Shown one piece after another: positions 54,060 to 64,000 of a stretch of 64,000 bases of DNA (positions are counted from its first letter, which is position 1; each line of letters starts with the position of its first letter). The stretch covers positions 1 to 64,000 of the forward strand of contig NZ_KB898481.1 in the NCBI RefSeq assembly GCF_000377645.1. The letters run 5' to 3'. The notes beneath the pieces are model-generated. The model searched no databases, was not told where the DNA came from, and was given only the letters and a program-made list of their open reading frames with translations. Position numbers and translations under genes: made by a program. This DNA comes from Thiomonas sp. FB-6. GTDB taxonomy: Bacteria; Pseudomonadota; Gammaproteobacteria; Burkholderiales; Burkholderiaceae_C.

Positions 54060-55285
54060 AGTGGTTCGCGCTTCCGGGTCGGGCCAGGGCGGGCGCCGCG
54101 CAGATGCCCATGCCGGTGCGCGTGGGCTACGTCGGCCCCAGCGCGTCGCGCATGCTGGACTACGACCAGAACCTGCTGTGGGTGATCGTGCTGCTGCTGG
54201 CCTTCGGGCTGGTGATGGTCTATTCGGCCACCATCGCCATTCCCGAGGACCCGCATTACGCCAGCTGGAGCCAGTTCCACTTTTTCGGGCGCGACCTGGC
54301 CGCCGTCGCCCTCGGGCTGGTCGCCGGCTGGGTGGCCTTCCAGTTTCCCATGAGCTTCTGGCAGCGCTGGGCGCCGTACCTGTTCATCCTGTCGCTGGTG
54401 GGCCTGTTCGCGGTGCTGATCCCCTTCATCGGCAAGGGAGTCAACGGCTCGCGGCGCTGGATTCCGCTGGGGGTGCTGAACTTCCAGCCCTCCGAGCTGG
54501 TGAAGCTGACCATGGTGCTGTACGCGTCCGACTTCATGGTGCGCAAGCAGCAGGTCAAGCAAAGCGCCACCAAGGCCTTCGGCCCGATGGCCGCGGCGCT
54601 GGCCTTCATCGGCCTGCTGCTGCTGGCCGAGCCGGACATGGGCGCCTTCCTGGTGATCGCCTCCGTGGCCATGGTGATCCTGTACCTGGGCGGGGTGAAC
54701 GGGCGCATGTTCGCCGCGCTGTCGGTGGTCGTGATCGGCGCCTTCGTGCTGATGATCGTGCTGTCGCCCTGGAGGCGCGATCGGATCTTCGCCTATCTGA
54801 ATCCGTGGGCCCAGGACAACTCCGAAGGCAGCGCCTACCAGCTCGCGCATGCGCTGATCGCCGTGGGGCGCGGGCACTGGTTCGGCGTGGGCCTGGGCGG
54901 CAGCGTGGAAAAGCTGCACTACCTGCCGGAGCCGCAGACCGACTTCCTGCTGGCCATCGTCGGCGAGGAGCTGGGTTTCGTCGGGGTGATCGTGCTCATC
55001 GGAGTGTTCGCGTGGCTGACCAAGCGGGCCTTCGACATCGGGCGCCAGGCGCTGGCCGCCGACCGCATGTTCTCGGCGCTGGTGGCGCAGGCCATCGGGG
55101 TGCTGATCGGCGGGCAGGCCTTCATCAACATCGGGGTCAACCTCGGGCTGCTGCCCACCAAGGGGCTGACCCTGCCGCTGCTGAGCTACGGCGGCTCGGC
55201 CACGCTGGTCTCGCTGGTCGCGCTGGCCCTGCTGCTGCGCGTGGACTACGAGAACCGCGTGCTCATGCGCGGGGGGCACGCATGA
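54056..55285 (+). CDS. ftsW: Lipid II polymerase FtsW
   Basis: A 409-residue SEDS-family membrane protein, division-specific glycan polymerase partner of FtsI. It has a cytoplasmic N-terminus and about ten spans. VMVYSATIAIPEDP and FIGKGVNGSRRWIPLGVLNFQPSELVKL, QAFINIGVNLGLLPTKGLTLPLLSYGGSA are SEDS hallmarks. The start overlaps murD and the end overlaps murG by four bases. Confidence 0.96.
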   Translation: MKWFALPGRARAGAAQMPMPVRVGYVGPSASRMLDYDQNLLWVIVLLLAFGLVMVYSATIAIPEDPHYASWSQFHFFGRDLAAVALGLVAGWVAFQFPMSFWQRWAPYLFILSLVGLFAVLIPFIGKGVNGSRRWIPLGVLNFQPSELVKLTMVLYASDFMVRKQQVKQSATKAFGPMAAALAFIGLLLLAEPDMGAFLVIASVAMVILYLGGVNGRMFAALSVVVIGAFVLMIVLSPWRRDRIFAYLNPWAQDNSEGSAYQLAHALIAVGRGHWFGVGLGGSVEKLHYLPEPQTDFLLAIVGEELGFVGVIVLIGVFAWLTKRAFDIGRQALAADRMFSALVAQAIGVLIGGQAFINIGVNLGLLPTKGLTLPLLSYGGSATLVSLVALALLLRVDYENRVLMRGGHA

Positions 55286-56364
55286 TGGCGGCCACGGCGA
55301 TCAAGCGCGCCCTGATCATGGCCGGCGGCACCGGCGGGCACATCTTCCCCGGGCTGGCGGTGGGCGAGGGCCTGCGCGCGGCCGGCTGGGACGTGGCCTG
55401 GATGGGCGCGCCCGGCGGCATGGAGTCGCGCCTGGTGCCGGCGCAGGGCTACCGCATGCGCTGGGTGGATTTCGGCGGCGTGCGCGGCAAGGGCGCGGCG
55501 CGCTGGCTGCGCCTGCCGGCACAGCTGCTGCGCGCGCTCGCGCAGGCGGCACGCGCCCTGCGCGAGGAGCGTCCGCGCGTGGTGCTGGGCATGGGCGGCT
55601 ACATCACCGTGCCGGGCGGCCTGCTGGCGCGCCTGTTCGGCGCGCGCCTGGTACTGCACGAGCAGAACGCCGTGGCCGGCATGAGCAACCGCCTGCTGGC
55701 GCGCCTGGCCGCGCGTGCGCTGTGCGCCTTCCCGGGCGCGTTGCCCGGCGCCGAGTGGGTGGGCAATCCGGTGCGCCGCGCGATCCGCGAGCTGCCCGAG
55801 CCGAGCCAGCGCTATGCCGCGCGCGGCGGCCCGTTGCAGCTGCTGGTGGTGGGAGGCAGCCTGGGCGCGCGCGCCCTCAACGACATGCTGCCGCGCGCGC
55901 TGGCGCTGATCGAGCCGGCCCTGCGCCCGCGCGTGGTGCACCAGAGCGGGCGCGGGCAGCTGCAGGCGCTGCGCCAGGGCTACGCCGAGGCCGGCGTGGA
56001 GGCCGACTGCCGCGAGTTCATCGACGACATGGCCGAGGCCTATGCCCAGGCCGACCTGGTGGTGTGCCGCGCCGGCGCGTCCACCGTCACTGAAGTGGCG
56101 TGCGCCGGCGTGGCCGCGCTGTTCGTTCCCTTTCCCTTCGCGGTGGACGACCACCAGAGCGCCAACGCGCGCTACCTGGCGGGCCCGGGCGCGGCGCTGC
56201 TGGTGCAGCAGTCCGAGCTCGACGCGCCCCGCCTGGCCGCGCAGTTGCGCGCGCTGGACCGCGCGGCGCTGCTCGCCATGGCCTGCAAGGCGCGCGAGCT
56301 CGCGCGCAGCGACGCCGTCGAACGCATCGTGGCCGTCTGCGAGGCGCTGGATACCCCGACATGA
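55282..56364 (+). CDS. murG: UDP-GlcNAc transferase MurG
   Basis: A 360-residue glycosyltransferase on the inner face of the membrane, which makes lipid [24 protein letters not shown] is the lipid-facing Gly loop, [31 protein letters not shown] the donor site, and [18 protein letters not shown] and [38 protein letters not shown] close it. Two ATG codons overlap at 55282 and 55285; I use the first. Confidence 0.96.
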   Translation: MMAATAIKRALIMAGGTGGHIFPGLAVGEGLRAAGWDVAWMGAPGGMESRLVPAQGYRMRWVDFGGVRGKGAARWLRLPAQLLRALAQAARALREERPRVVLGMGGYITVPGGLLARLFGARLVLHEQNAVAGMSNRLLARLAARALCAFPGALPGAEWVGNPVRRAIRELPEPSQRYAARGGPLQLLVVGGSLGARALNDMLPRALALIEPALRPRVVHQSGRGQLQALRQGYAEAGVEADCREFIDDMAEAYAQADLVVCRAGASTVTEVACAGVAALFVPFPFAVDDHQSANARYLAGPGAALLVQQSELDAPRLAAQLRALDRAALLAMACKARELARSDAVERIVAVCEALDTPT

Positions 56365-57770
56365 AACACGCCATCCATCACATCCATTTCGTCGGCATCG
56401 GGGGGGCCGGCATGAGCGGCATCGCCGAGGTGCTGCTCAACCTGGGCTATCAGATCAGCGGCAGCGACCTGGGCGAGAGCGCCGCGGTGCGGCACCTGCG
56501 CGAGGCCGGCGCGAAGGTGTCCATCGGGCACGACGCCGCGCACGTGGCCGGAGCCGACGCCGTGGTGGTGTCCACCGCGGTGGGAGCCGACAACCCCGAG
56601 GTGCGCGCGGCGCGCGCGCGCCGCATTCCCGTGGTGCCGCGCGCGGTCATGTTGGCCGAGCTGATGCGCCTGAAGCGGGGCATCGCCATCGCCGGCACCC
56701 ACGGCAAGACCACCACCACCAGCCTGGTGGCCAGCGTGCTGGCCGAGGGCGGGCTCGATCCCACCTTCGTCATCGGCGGGCGACTCAACAGCGCCGGCAC
56801 CCACGCCAAGCTGGGCGGGGGCGAGTACATCGTGGTCGAGGCCGACGAATCCGACGCTTCCTTCCTGAACCTGATGCCGGTGATGGCGGTGGTCACGAAC
56901 ATCGACGCCGACCACATGGACACCTACGGCCACGACATGGCCCGGCTGCGCCAGACCTTCGTGGAGTTCCTCGGGCGCCTGCCCTTCTACGGCGCGGCGG
57001 TGCTGTGCATCGACGACCCCGGCGTGCGCGCCATCCTGCCCTTCCTGTCCAAGCCGGTGACGCCCTACGGCCTGGGCGAGGATGCGCAGGTGCGCGCGGT
57101 GGACGTGCGCGCGGTGGGCACCGGCATGGAGTTCACCGTGCTCAGGCGCAACGGCGTGGTGCTGCCGCCGCTGCAGGTACGCCTGAACCTGCCGGGGCTG
57201 CACAACGTGCGCAACGCGCTGGCGGCGGTGGCGGTGGCCGCCGAGCTCGGGGTGGACGACGCGGCCGTGTGCAAGGCGCTGGCCGAGTTCCGCGGCGTCG
57301 GCCGCCGCTTCCAGCGCCTGGGCGAGATGCCCGCGGCGGCCGGCGGCAACTACACCCTGATCGACGACTACGGACACCACCCGGTGGAAATGGCTGCCAC
57401 CCTGGCCGCGGCGCGCGGCGCCTACCCGGGGCGGCGCATCGTGCTGGCCTTCCAGCCGCATCGCTACACCCGTACGCGTGACCTGTTCGAGGACTTCGTG
57501 AGCGTGCTCGGCAGCGCCGACGCCGTGCTGCTGACGGAGGTGTACGCCGCCGGCGAGGCCCCGATCGTGGCCGCCGACGGGCGCGGGCTGGCGCGCGCGC
57601 TGCGCGTGGCCGGGCGCATCGAGCCGGTGTTCGTGGAGGACGTGCGCGCGCTGCCCCAGGCCATCGCCGAGTTCGCGCGCGACGGCGACGTGGTGCTGTG
57701 CATGGGCGCGGGCTCGATCGGCGCGGTGGCGGGGCAGATCGCCGCGCAGGCGCGGGAGGGACAGGCGTGA
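56361..57770 (+). CDS. murC: UDP-MurNAc-alanine ligase MurC
   Basis: A 469-residue ligase adding L-Ala to UDP-MurNAc. [30 protein letters not shown] is the N-terminal motif, [21 protein letters not shown] the P-loop, and [20 protein letters not shown] and [18 protein letters not shown] the C-terminal motifs. The start overlaps murG and the end overlaps ddl by four bases. Confidence 0.97.
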   Translation: MKHAIHHIHFVGIGGAGMSGIAEVLLNLGYQISGSDLGESAAVRHLREAGAKVSIGHDAAHVAGADAVVVSTAVGADNPEVRAARARRIPVVPRAVMLAELMRLKRGIAIAGTHGKTTTTSLVASVLAEGGLDPTFVIGGRLNSAGTHAKLGGGEYIVVEADESDASFLNLMPVMAVVTNIDADHMDTYGHDMARLRQTFVEFLGRLPFYGAAVLCIDDPGVRAILPFLSKPVTPYGLGEDAQVRAVDVRAVGTGMEFTVLRRNGVVLPPLQVRLNLPGLHNVRNALAAVAVAAELGVDDAAVCKALAEFRGVGRRFQRLGEMPAAAGGNYTLIDDYGHHPVEMAATLAAARGAYPGRRIVLAFQPHRYTRTRDLFEDFVSVLGSADAVLLTEVYAAGEAPIVAADGRGLARALRVAGRIEPVFVEDVRALPQAIAEFARDGDVVLCMGAGSIGAVAGQIAAQAREGQA

Positions 57771-58750
57771 ACACCATGGCGACTTCCGCCCAGGCGAGCG
57801 AGTTCGGGCGCGTGGCGGTGCTGTTCGGCGGACGCTCGGCCGAGCGCGAGGTCTCGCTCATGTCCGGCGAAGGCGTGCTGCAGGCGCTGCGCAGGCGTGG
57901 GGTCGACGCTTTCGGCTTCGACCCCGCCGAGCAGTCCCTGGACCGCCTGCCGGCGCTGGGCGCGCAGCGCGTGTTCATCGCGCTGCACGGCCGTTACGGC
58001 GAGGACGGAACGGTGCAGGGCGCGCTGGAACTGCTGGGCCTGCCCTACACGGGCTCCGGCGTGCTGGCCTCGGCGCTGGCCATCGACAAGCACATGACCA
58101 AGCGCCTGTGGCATTGCGAAGGCCTGCCGACGCCCCCGTGGCGCCTGGTGGGCAGCCTGGAGCAGGCGCGCGAGGCCGCGCGGGAGCTGGGCCTGCCGCT
58201 GATCTTCAAGGCCAGCCACGAGGGCTCCACGCTGGGGCTGGCGCGCGCCGACACCACGGCCGAGGTGGACTGCGCCTACGCCGAGGCCGCCCGCTACGAC
58301 AGCTCCGTGCTGGCCGAGAGCTTCATCTCCGGCGACGAGGTGACCTGCGCCGTGCTGGGCGAGGGCGAGCAGGCGCACGCGCTGCCCCTGGTGCGCATCC
58401 AGGCCCCCGGCGGCAACTACGACTTCGAGCACAAGTACTACAGCGACGACACGCGCTACTTGTGCCCGGCGCAGCTGCCCGAGGGCGAGGAAGCGGTCAT
58501 CGCCGAGCTCGTGCTGCGCAGCTACCGCGCGCTGGGCTGCCGCGGCTGGGCGCGCGCCGACGTGATGATCCGGGCGCGCGACCGCGCGCCCTTCCTGCTG
58601 GAAATGAACACCAGCCCGGGCATGACCGGGCACTCGCTGGTGCCCATGGCCGCGCGCGCGGCCGGCATCGGCTACGAGGATCTGTGCCTGCGCATCCTGG
58701 CCGGCGCGCGCCTCGACCAGGCGCCGCGCGCCGGGGGGGATCTCCGGTGA
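57767..58750 (+). CDS. ddl: D-alanine-D-alanine ligase
   Basis: A 327-residue ATP-grasp enzyme making D-Ala-D-Ala for Mur[24 protein letters not shown] is the N-terminal motif, [29 protein letters not shown] the second, and [44 protein letters not shown] the ATP site. The GTG at 57767 begins the sequence GTGAACACCATG, which recurs exactly at the start of ftsQ; translation from the internal ATG at 57776 is also possible. Confidence 0.96.
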   Translation: MNTMATSAQASEFGRVAVLFGGRSAEREVSLMSGEGVLQALRRRGVDAFGFDPAEQSLDRLPALGAQRVFIALHGRYGEDGTVQGALELLGLPYTGSGVLASALAIDKHMTKRLWHCEGLPTPPWRLVGSLEQAREAARELGLPLIFKASHEGSTLGLARADTTAEVDCAYAEAARYDSSVLAESFISGDEVTCAVLGEGEQAHALPLVRIQAPGGNYDFEHKYYSDDTRYLCPAQLPEGEEAVIAELVLRSYRALGCRGWARADVMIRARDRAPFLLEMNTSPGMTGHSLVPMAARAAGIGYEDLCLRILAGARLDQAPRAGGDLR

Positions 58751-59592
58751 ACACCATGCTGCGCCAGGAACTTCCGCTGGACATCCGGCTGATGCATTTC
58801 ACCAGCCGCGCGCTGGTGTGGCTGTTCGTGCTCGGTGCGCTGGCGGCGGGCGGCAACTGGCTGCTGCAGCGCCCGTGGTGGTCCATCCGCAGCGTGCGCG
58901 TGGAAGGCGTGCTGCAGCATGTCAGCGCCACCTCGCTGCGCAGCCAGGCCTTGCCCAGGGTGCAGGGCAACTGGTTCACGGTCAGCCTGGGGGCGGTTCA
59001 GCAGGCCTTCGAGCAGGTGCCCTGGGTGCGCAAGGCGGTGGTGCAGCGCGTATGGCCGCTGTCGCTGCTGGTGCGCCTGCAGGAGCAGCAGCCGGTGGCG
59101 CTGTGGCTGGATGCTTCCGGCAGCGCGGTGAGCCTGGTCAACGCCCAGGGCGAGAGCTTCGAGGCCAACCTCGGCGAGGTGCAGGACCTGGGGCTGCCGC
59201 GCTTTTTTGGCCCGCCCGCCAGCCAGCAACAGGTCACCGCGATGTACCGCGACCTGCAGCAGCGCTTCGCGCCGCTGCGCTGGCGCATCGCTTCGCTTGG
59301 GCTGGGCGCGCAGGGCGACTGGCAGGTGCAGGTCGCGCAGGGTCCGAGCATCGACCTGGGCAACGACGACGATCCCCAGGCCTTCGCCGAGCGGCTGCAG
59401 CGCTTCGTGCGCCTGGAGCCCGGCGTGGCCGCGCACTACGGCCGTGCCGTGGTGTCGGCCGACCTGCGGTATGCGAACGGCTTCGCGGTGAAGCTGGCGA
59501 AGGACGACAGCGGCGCGGGCGTGGCCGCGCATGGAGCCCGCGGCGCGTCGCGAGGCACGGGCAGCAAGAGCAAGTCGAGGGGAGCTCGGTAA
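58747..59592 (+). CDS. ftsQ: Cell division protein FtsQ
   Basis: A 281-residue bitopic protein with the span [21 protein letters not shown], the POTRA domain ([17 protein letters not shown]) and the beta domain ([18 protein letters not shown]). It recruits FtsB and FtsL to the septum. The GTG at 58747 overlaps ddl by four bases. The C-terminal tail is basic. The next gene starts directly after the stop. Confidence 0.94.
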   Translation: MNTMLRQELPLDIRLMHFTSRALVWLFVLGALAAGGNWLLQRPWWSIRSVRVEGVLQHVSATSLRSQALPRVQGNWFTVSLGAVQQAFEQVPWVRKAVVQRVWPLSLLVRLQEQQPVALWLDASGSAVSLVNAQGESFEANLGEVQDLGLPRFFGPPASQQQVTAMYRDLQQRFAPLRWRIASLGLGAQGDWQVQVAQGPSIDLGNDDDPQAFAERLQRFVRLEPGVAAHYGRAVVSADLRYANGFAVKLAKDDSGAGVAAHGARGASRGTGSKSKSRGAR

Positions 59593-60840
59593 ATGGCGAA
59601 GGAATACAAGGATCTGGTGGTCGGCCTGGACATCGGCACTTCCAAGGTGTCGGCCATGGTCGGCGAGATCCTGCCCGGGCAGGATCAGGCAGCCGGCACG
59701 CTGAAGATCGTCGGCATGGGGCAGGCCTCGACCGCCGGCATGCGCCGGGGCGTGGTGGTCGACATCGAGGCGCTGGTGCAGTCCATCCAGTTCGCGCTGA
59801 AGGAAGCCGAGCTGATGGCCGACTGCCGCATCACGCGGGTGATCACGGGCATCACCGGCAGCCACATCCGCGGCCAGAACTCCGAGGGCATGGTGGCGAT
59901 CAAGGACCGCGAGGTGGCGCCCAACGACGTCATGCGCGTGATCGAGACCGCCAAGGCGGTGAACATCCCGGCCGACCAGCGCTTGCTGCTGGTGGAGCCG
60001 CAGGAGTTCATCATCGACGGCCAGGAGGTTCGCCAGCCGGTGGGCATGAGCGGCATCCGCCTGGAGACCAAGGTGCACATCGTCACCGGCGCGCAGACAG
60101 CGGCCGAGAACGTGATCAAGTGCGTGCGCCGCTGCGGCCTCGAGGTGGACGCGCTGGTGCTGCATCCGCTGGCCTCCAGCCACGCCGTGCTGACCCCCGA
60201 CGAGAAGGAACTCGGCGTGGTGCTGGTGGACGTGGGCGCCGGGGTCACCGACGTGGCCATCTACACCGGCGGCTCGATCCGCCACACCGCGATCATCCCG
60301 ATCGCCGGCGAGCTCATCACCAGCGACATCGCCATGGCGCTGCGCACGCCCACCAAGGACGCCGAGGACATCAAGATCGAGCACGGCGTGGCCAAGCAGC
60401 TGCTGGCCGGCGTGGACGAGCGCCTGGAGGTTCCGGGCCTGGGAGACCGCGGCCCGCGCATGTTGTCGCGCCAGGCCCTGGCCGGAGTCATCGAGCCGCG
60501 CGTGGAGGAGATCTTCTCCCTCGTGCAGCAGGTGGTGCGCGAATCCGGCTACGAGGAGGTGCTGTCCTCCGGCGTGGTGCTCACCGGAGGCGCGTCCCTG
60601 ATGCCCGGCATGGTCGAGCTGGGCGAGGACATTTTTCTCAAGCCGGTCCGCCTGGGGCTGCCGCAGTACAGCGGCCCGCTGGCGGACATGGTGCGCAGCC
60701 CGCGCAATTCCACCGCCATGGGCCTGTTGCTGGAGGCGCTGACCCAGCGCCAGCGCGGCGCCCGCGCGGCGGGGACGAAGTCGGGAAGCGCAGGGGGGCT
60801 TTTCACCCGCGTACGCGAATGGTTCGCGGGGAATTTCTGA
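59593..60840 (+). CDS. ftsA: Cell division protein FtsA
   Basis: A 415-residue actin-like ATPase that tethers FtsZ to the membrane. VGLDIGTSKVSAMVGEI is the first phosphate loop, MGQASTAGMRRGVVVDIEALVQSIQFALKEAE lies in the 1C region, and VVLVDVGAGVTDVAIYTGGSIRHTAIIPIAG and VVLTGGASLMPGMVELGEDIF complete the ATP site. The C-terminal amphipathic helix is GGLFTRVREWFAGNF. The start directly follows ftsQ. Confidence 0.97.
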   Translation: MAKEYKDLVVGLDIGTSKVSAMVGEILPGQDQAAGTLKIVGMGQASTAGMRRGVVVDIEALVQSIQFALKEAELMADCRITRVITGITGSHIRGQNSEGMVAIKDREVAPNDVMRVIETAKAVNIPADQRLLLVEPQEFIIDGQEVRQPVGMSGIRLETKVHIVTGAQTAAENVIKCVRRCGLEVDALVLHPLASSHAVLTPDEKELGVVLVDVGAGVTDVAIYTGGSIRHTAIIPIAGELITSDIAMALRTPTKDAEDIKIEHGVAKQLLAGVDERLEVPGLGDRGPRMLSRQALAGVIEPRVEEIFSLVQQVVRESGYEEVLSSGVVLTGGASLMPGMVELGEDIFLKPVRLGLPQYSGPLADMVRSPRNSTAMGLLLEALTQRQRGARAAGTKSGSAGGLFTRVREWFAGNF

Positions 60841-60860
60841 ATCGTGATCGTTTCACGGGG

Positions 60861-60880
60861 GCCCGCCGTTCGCGGCGGGC
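60861..60880 (+). other. Hairpin between ftsA and ftsZ
   Basis: GCCCGCCG and CGGCGGGC form an 8-bp stem around a TTCG loop. No T run follows. It lies in the 90-bp leader of ftsZ and may stabilise or process the mRNA, or act as a weak attenuator. Confidence 0.55.
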
Positions 60881-60930
60881 GAATGGCAGCAGGTAGTTGA
60901 AGTCTTTCCTTATCCGGACGGAGGTGCATC

Positions 60931-62127
60931 ATGGCGTTTGAAATGATCGAGGACCTTGGCGACAGCGGGTTCGACAGCGGCACCAACATCAAGGTGATCG
61001 GCGTGGGCGGCGGCGGCGGCAACGCCGTCGAGCACATGATCGCCAGTGGCGTCAAGGGCGTGGAGTTCATCTGCGCCAACACCGACGCGCAGGCGCTCAA
61101 GAGCTCGAACTCGCAGCGCTTCATCCAGCTCGGCCGCACCGGCCTGGGCGCCGGCGGCAAGCCGCAGGTCGGGCGCGACGCCGCCGAGCAGGCGCAGGCG
61201 CAGATCCGCGAGACCCTGACCGGGGCGCACATGCTGTTCATCACCGCCGGCATGGGTGGCGGCACCGGCACCGGCGCGGCGCCGGTGGTTGCGCGCATCG
61301 CGCGCGAGATGGGCATCCTGACCGTGGCCGTTGTGACCAAGCCCTTCGAGTTCGAGGGCACCAAGCGCCTGGGCCACGCCGAGAGCGGGCTGGAAGAGCT
61401 GGAGAAGAACGTCGACTCGCTGATTGTGGTGCTCAACGAGAAGCTGCTCGAGGTCTACGGCGACGACATCTCGCAGAAGGAAGCCTTCGCGAAGGCCAAC
61501 GACGTGCTGAAGAACGCCACCGGCGGCATCGCCGAGATCATCAACGTGCCGGGCATGATCAACGCCGACTTCGAGGACGTGAAGACGGTGATGGGCGAGC
61601 CCGGCAAGGCGATGATGGGCACGGCGGTGGCCAGCGGCGCCGACCGCGCGCGCCTGGCGGCCGAGCAGGCCGTCGTGTGCCCGCTGCTCGACGGCGTGGA
61701 CCTGTCGGGCGCCAAGGGCGTGCTGGTGAACATCACCGCCGACGACTCGCTCAAGCTGAGCGAGACCCGCGAGGCGATGAACGCGATCCGCGCCTACGCG
61801 TCGCCGGATGCCCACATCATCTTCGGCACCGTCAACGACCCGTCGATGGGCGACTCGCTGCGCGTGACCGTGCTGGCCACCGGCCTGTCGCGCGCCAAGG
61901 CCGCCGCGAAGGCGGCGCCGACGCTGACCGTGCTGCGTACCGGCACGGACGCGACGCCGCTGAGCATGGGCGCGGCGCTGGGCGGCAACGGCGTGGACAG
62001 CAGCCAGATCCCGGCGATCTGGCGCAACCCGCGCGGCAACGCTCCGTCCGCGCACGTCAACGCCCTGATGCAGGGAGGCATGGAGGAAATGGAAATTCCC
62101 GCCTTCCTGCGCAAACAGGCTGATTAA
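60931..62127 (+). CDS. ftsZ: Cell division protein FtsZ
   Basis: A 398-residue tubulin-like GTPase forming the division ring. IKVIGVGGGGGNAVEHMI is the first loop, and FITAGMGGGTGTGAAPVVARIA the tubulin signature. The T7 loop NADFEDVKTVM and the C-terminal conserved peptide EIPAFLRKQAD are present, the latter for FtsA and ZipA binding. GGAGGT lies 6 bases upstream of the ATG at 60931. The C-terminal linker is short. Confidence 0.98.
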   Translation: MAFEMIEDLGDSGFDSGTNIKVIGVGGGGGNAVEHMIASGVKGVEFICANTDAQALKSSNSQRFIQLGRTGLGAGGKPQVGRDAAEQAQAQIRETLTGAHMLFITAGMGGGTGTGAAPVVARIAREMGILTVAVVTKPFEFEGTKRLGHAESGLEELEKNVDSLIVVLNEKLLEVYGDDISQKEAFAKANDVLKNATGGIAEIINVPGMINADFEDVKTVMGEPGKAMMGTAVASGADRARLAAEQAVVCPLLDGVDLSGAKGVLVNITADDSLKLSETREAMNAIRAYASPDAHIIFGTVNDPSMGDSLRVTVLATGLSRAKAAAKAAPTLTVLRTGTDATPLSMGAALGGNGVDSSQIPAIWRNPRGNAPSAHVNALMQGGMEEMEIPAFLRKQAD

Positions 62128-62555
62128 TGGACGACCCCCACGCTCGCTGCGCTCGCTGTTCCACGTCGCCGCCTGCAGGCGGCTCCGATTCGCCACCGTC
62201 CAAGCTGCCGCAGGGCAGCTCGGAGCCGCGGGGCTCATCCCCCGCGGGGCTCGGCCGGCTTGGGGCGGCCCTGCGCCGACCGAGGTCGCCGCGGCGAACG
62301 TAGCGGCGTTCGAGGGATCGCCCATCCGTCCGCAAGGCGCGTCATCGGCGCGCCGTCAGGGCCTCTCCCCGTGGACCTGACGGCGCGTCGCCGCCACGCC
62401 AGCCCCCGCGCCCCCGGCGCGCGCACTGCCTCCTGCGCGCGCAACGGGGGCGCCGGCGTCGCCGGCAGGCAGGCGAGCGCGAGTTTGGTTACAATAAACG
62501 AAAACAATAAGAAAGTAGATTCCGATTGAAAAAACCAGAGTCCAGAGGCCCGTCG
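62128..62555. other. Hairpin-rich gap between ftsZ and lpxC
   Basis: These 428 bp hold several GC-rich inverted repeats: CGCTCGCTGCGCTCGC, CGCCTGCAGGCGG, GAGCCGCGGGGCTC with CCGCGGGGCTC and CGCCGCGGCGAACG. No coding frame is supported. A TACAAT (62490-62495) about 60 bp upstream of lpxC is a possible -10 box. Such stem-rich spacers often come from dispersed repeat families. Confidence 0.55.
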
Positions 62556-63485
62556 ATGCTCGCGCAGCGCTCGATTCGTTCCGCCACCCGCGCCGTGGGC
62601 GTGGGCCTGCACAGCAGCGAGCGCGTGGAACTCAGCCTGCTGCCGGCGCCGCCCGACAGCGGCATCGTGGTGCGCCGCGTGGATCTGCCCCAGCCGGTGA
62701 GCATCCCGCTGAGTCCGCAGGCGGTGGTCGACACCCGCATGGCCACCACGGTGGGTGCAGGTGGCGTCAAGGTGCACACGGTCGAGCACCTGCTGTCGGC
62801 CTGTTGCGGCCTGGGCGTGGACAATCTGGTGATCGAGGTGGACGCCGAGGAGATCCCCATCCTCGACGGTTCGGCCTCCTCCTTCGTCTATCTCCTGCAG
62901 TCCGCCGGGCTGCAGGACCAGGACCGGCCCCGGCGCTTCGTGCGCGTGCGCAAGCCGGTGGAAGTGCGCGTGCAGGAGCGCGACGGCGAGAAATGGGCCC
63001 GCCTGGAGCCGCATGACGGCTTCCGGCTGGATTTCGCCATCGAATTCGGCCACCCGGCCATCGACCGCACCGCGCAGGACTTCCGTTTCGAGTTCTCCAT
63101 GCCCGAGTACGTGCGCGAGATCGCCCGCGCGCGCACCTTCGGCTTCATGCGCGACGTCGACGCGCTGCGCGAGATCGGGCTGGCCCAGGGCGGAAGCCTG
63201 GAAAACGCGATCGTCATGGACGAGTCACGCATCCTCAACCAAGGCGGGCTGCGTTTCGATGCCGAATTCGTCAAGCACAAGATGCTCGACGCCATCGGAG
63301 ACCTGTACGTGATCGGCCACCCCATCCTGGGCGCCTACAGCGCCTACCGCAGCGGCCACGCGCTGAACAACGCGCTGCTGCGCGCCCTCGGCAGCGACCC
63401 CGAGGCCTTCGAGATGGTGGTGTTCGACGACGAGACCGAGGCCCCCGCGGGTTTCCGCGCCTCGGCGCGCAGCCTGCTGTACTGA
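62556..63485 (+). CDS. lpxC: UDP-3-O-acyl-N-acetylglucosamine deacetylase LpxC
   Basis: A 309-residue zinc enzyme, the committed step of lipid A synthesis. [41 protein letters not shown] carries the first zinc His, and [41 protein letters not shown] the other His and Asp ligands. The start at 62556 (MLAQRSIR) matches homologues and has AGAGG upstream; the TTG at 62526 would add 10 residues. Lone transcription from a promoter in the upstream gap is likely. Confidence 0.97.
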   Translation: MLAQRSIRSATRAVGVGLHSSERVELSLLPAPPDSGIVVRRVDLPQPVSIPLSPQAVVDTRMATTVGAGGVKVHTVEHLLSACCGLGVDNLVIEVDAEEIPILDGSASSFVYLLQSAGLQDQDRPRRFVRVRKPVEVRVQERDGEKWARLEPHDGFRLDFAIEFGHPAIDRTAQDFRFEFSMPEYVREIARARTFGFMRDVDALREIGLAQGGSLENAIVMDESRILNQGGLRFDAEFVKHKMLDAIGDLYVIGHPILGAYSAYRSGHALNNALLRALGSDPEAFEMVVFDDETEAPAGFRASARSLLY

Positions 63486-63495
63486 TTCGGGGCCT

Positions 63496-63963
63496 TCACA
63501 GCCGTTCGCGCAGCGCCCGCAGGCGCTCGCGCACGGCGGCCGGAGCGGCGCTGGCCTGCGCCGGCGCCTCGGCACGCACGCCGCCGCCCTGGGACTGGGG
63601 AGCCGCCACGCGAACCTGGATGCGATCGACGGCCCAGCCGGCCTGGCGCAGGCGGCGCAGCAGCAGCGGCACGTACAGCTTCAGCTTGGCCGCCACCGCC
63701 GAGGAACTCGCGCCGAGGGTCCAGCAGCCGTCGGCGAAACGCCCGGGCTGCACCGCGCCGGCCATGTCCGCCCCCAGGGCGCGTGCCAGTTCCTCGCCCA
63801 TGCGCCGCGAATCCAGCGCCTGTTGCTGCAGGCTCAGCAGCAGCGGGGTGCGCTGCATCCATTGGTGAAGCGTTGCGGTGCGCACGGCGCTGCCCGCCGC
63901 CGTGCGGCGCCTCGGGCCGGGGGGCTTGGCGGGAAGCTTGGCAGGGACGGGTTCGCGGGCCAT
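63496..63963 (-). CDS. DciA-like helicase loader (DUF721)
   Basis: A 155-residue protein of the DciA/DUF721 family, which helps load the DnaB helicase in most bacteria. LHQWMQRTPLLLSLQQQALDSRRMGEELARALG is the helical start and GRFADGCWTLGASSSAVAAKLKLYVPLLLRRLRQAGW the KH-like DUF721 core. The N-terminus is basic and the C-terminus Ala/Arg-rich. It is convergent with lpxC, 10 bp apart. This place beside lpxC is usual in the order. Confidence 0.82.
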   Translation of the reverse strand: MAREPVPAKLPAKPPGPRRRTAAGSAVRTATLHQWMQRTPLLLSLQQQALDSRRMGEELARALGADMAGAVQPGRFADGCWTLGASSSAVAAKLKLYVPLLLRRLRQAGWAVDRIQVRVAAPQSQGGGVRAEAPAQASAAPAAVRERLRALRERL

Positions 63964-64000
63964 TTGCCCCGTATTGTCGCCCGAGCGGCCATGACGACGG

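Overview
The window is very GC-rich chromosomal DNA from a betaproteobacterium, most likely of the order Burkholderiales. The evidence is the host gene order (hrcA/nadK/recN/rapZ/mutY; mutM/TPR/lolB/ispE/tRNA-Gln/prs/rplY; rnpB; a full mraZ-to-ftsZ division and cell-wall cluster with a fused murE-murF; lpxC; a DciA-like gene). The genus cannot be fixed from the sequence alone.

Region 1 (1-4.2 kb) is accessory DNA. An IS5-family insertion sequence starts at base 1 and has truncated the front of a helix-turn-helix-like gene. An unknown gene and a leftward tyrosine recombinase gene follow.

Region 2 (4226-21172) is a 16.9-kb integrated element bounded by a 51-bp direct repeat. The repeat is the 3' part of tRNA-Ile(CAU), and the intact tRNA lies at the right end (21123-21198, minus strand). 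The element has its own tyrosine recombinase, small DNA-binding regulators, a replication module (Phg_2220_C-type protein and a DnaB-like helicase), and a long tape-measure-like protein. It also has three genes sharing a Cys/His motif followed by HGGAS (HGGxSTG family) and a set of small unknown genes. A two-gene cassette at the right end pairs a Panacea/DUF4065 (SocA-like) antitoxin domain with a two-helix membrane protein. No capsid, portal, large terminase, baseplate or lysis gene is visible. It therefore resembles a phage satellite or a heavily reduced prophage. A second integrase reads away from the left repeat, so a second element may sit in tandem at the same tRNA and extend out of the window.

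Region 3 (21.2-38.4 kb) is core genome: a pseudopilin, heat-shock repressor, NAD kinase, RecN, RapZ, MutY, a dynamin-like GTPase, MutM, an unknown anchored exported protein, a TPR protein, LolB, IspE, tRNA-Gln, PRPP synthetase and ribosomal protein L25. A promoter-like site lies inside ispE and may drive tRNA-Gln and prs.

Region 4 (38.4-44.6 kb) holds a YciA-type thioesterase, an ATM1-type ABC exporter, a two-gene module of unknown function with visibly different composition, dihydroorotase and RNase P RNA.

Region 5 (44.8-64 kb) is the dcw cluster. A consensus promoter and four 10-bp phased MraZ boxes precede mraZ-rsmH-ftsL-ftsI-murEF-mraY-murD-ftsW-murG-murC-ddl-ftsQ-ftsA-ftsZ. Most junctions from rsmH to ftsQ overlap by four bases, implying translational coupling. 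A hairpin-rich gap separates ftsZ from lpxC, and a convergent DciA/DUF721 gene ends the window.
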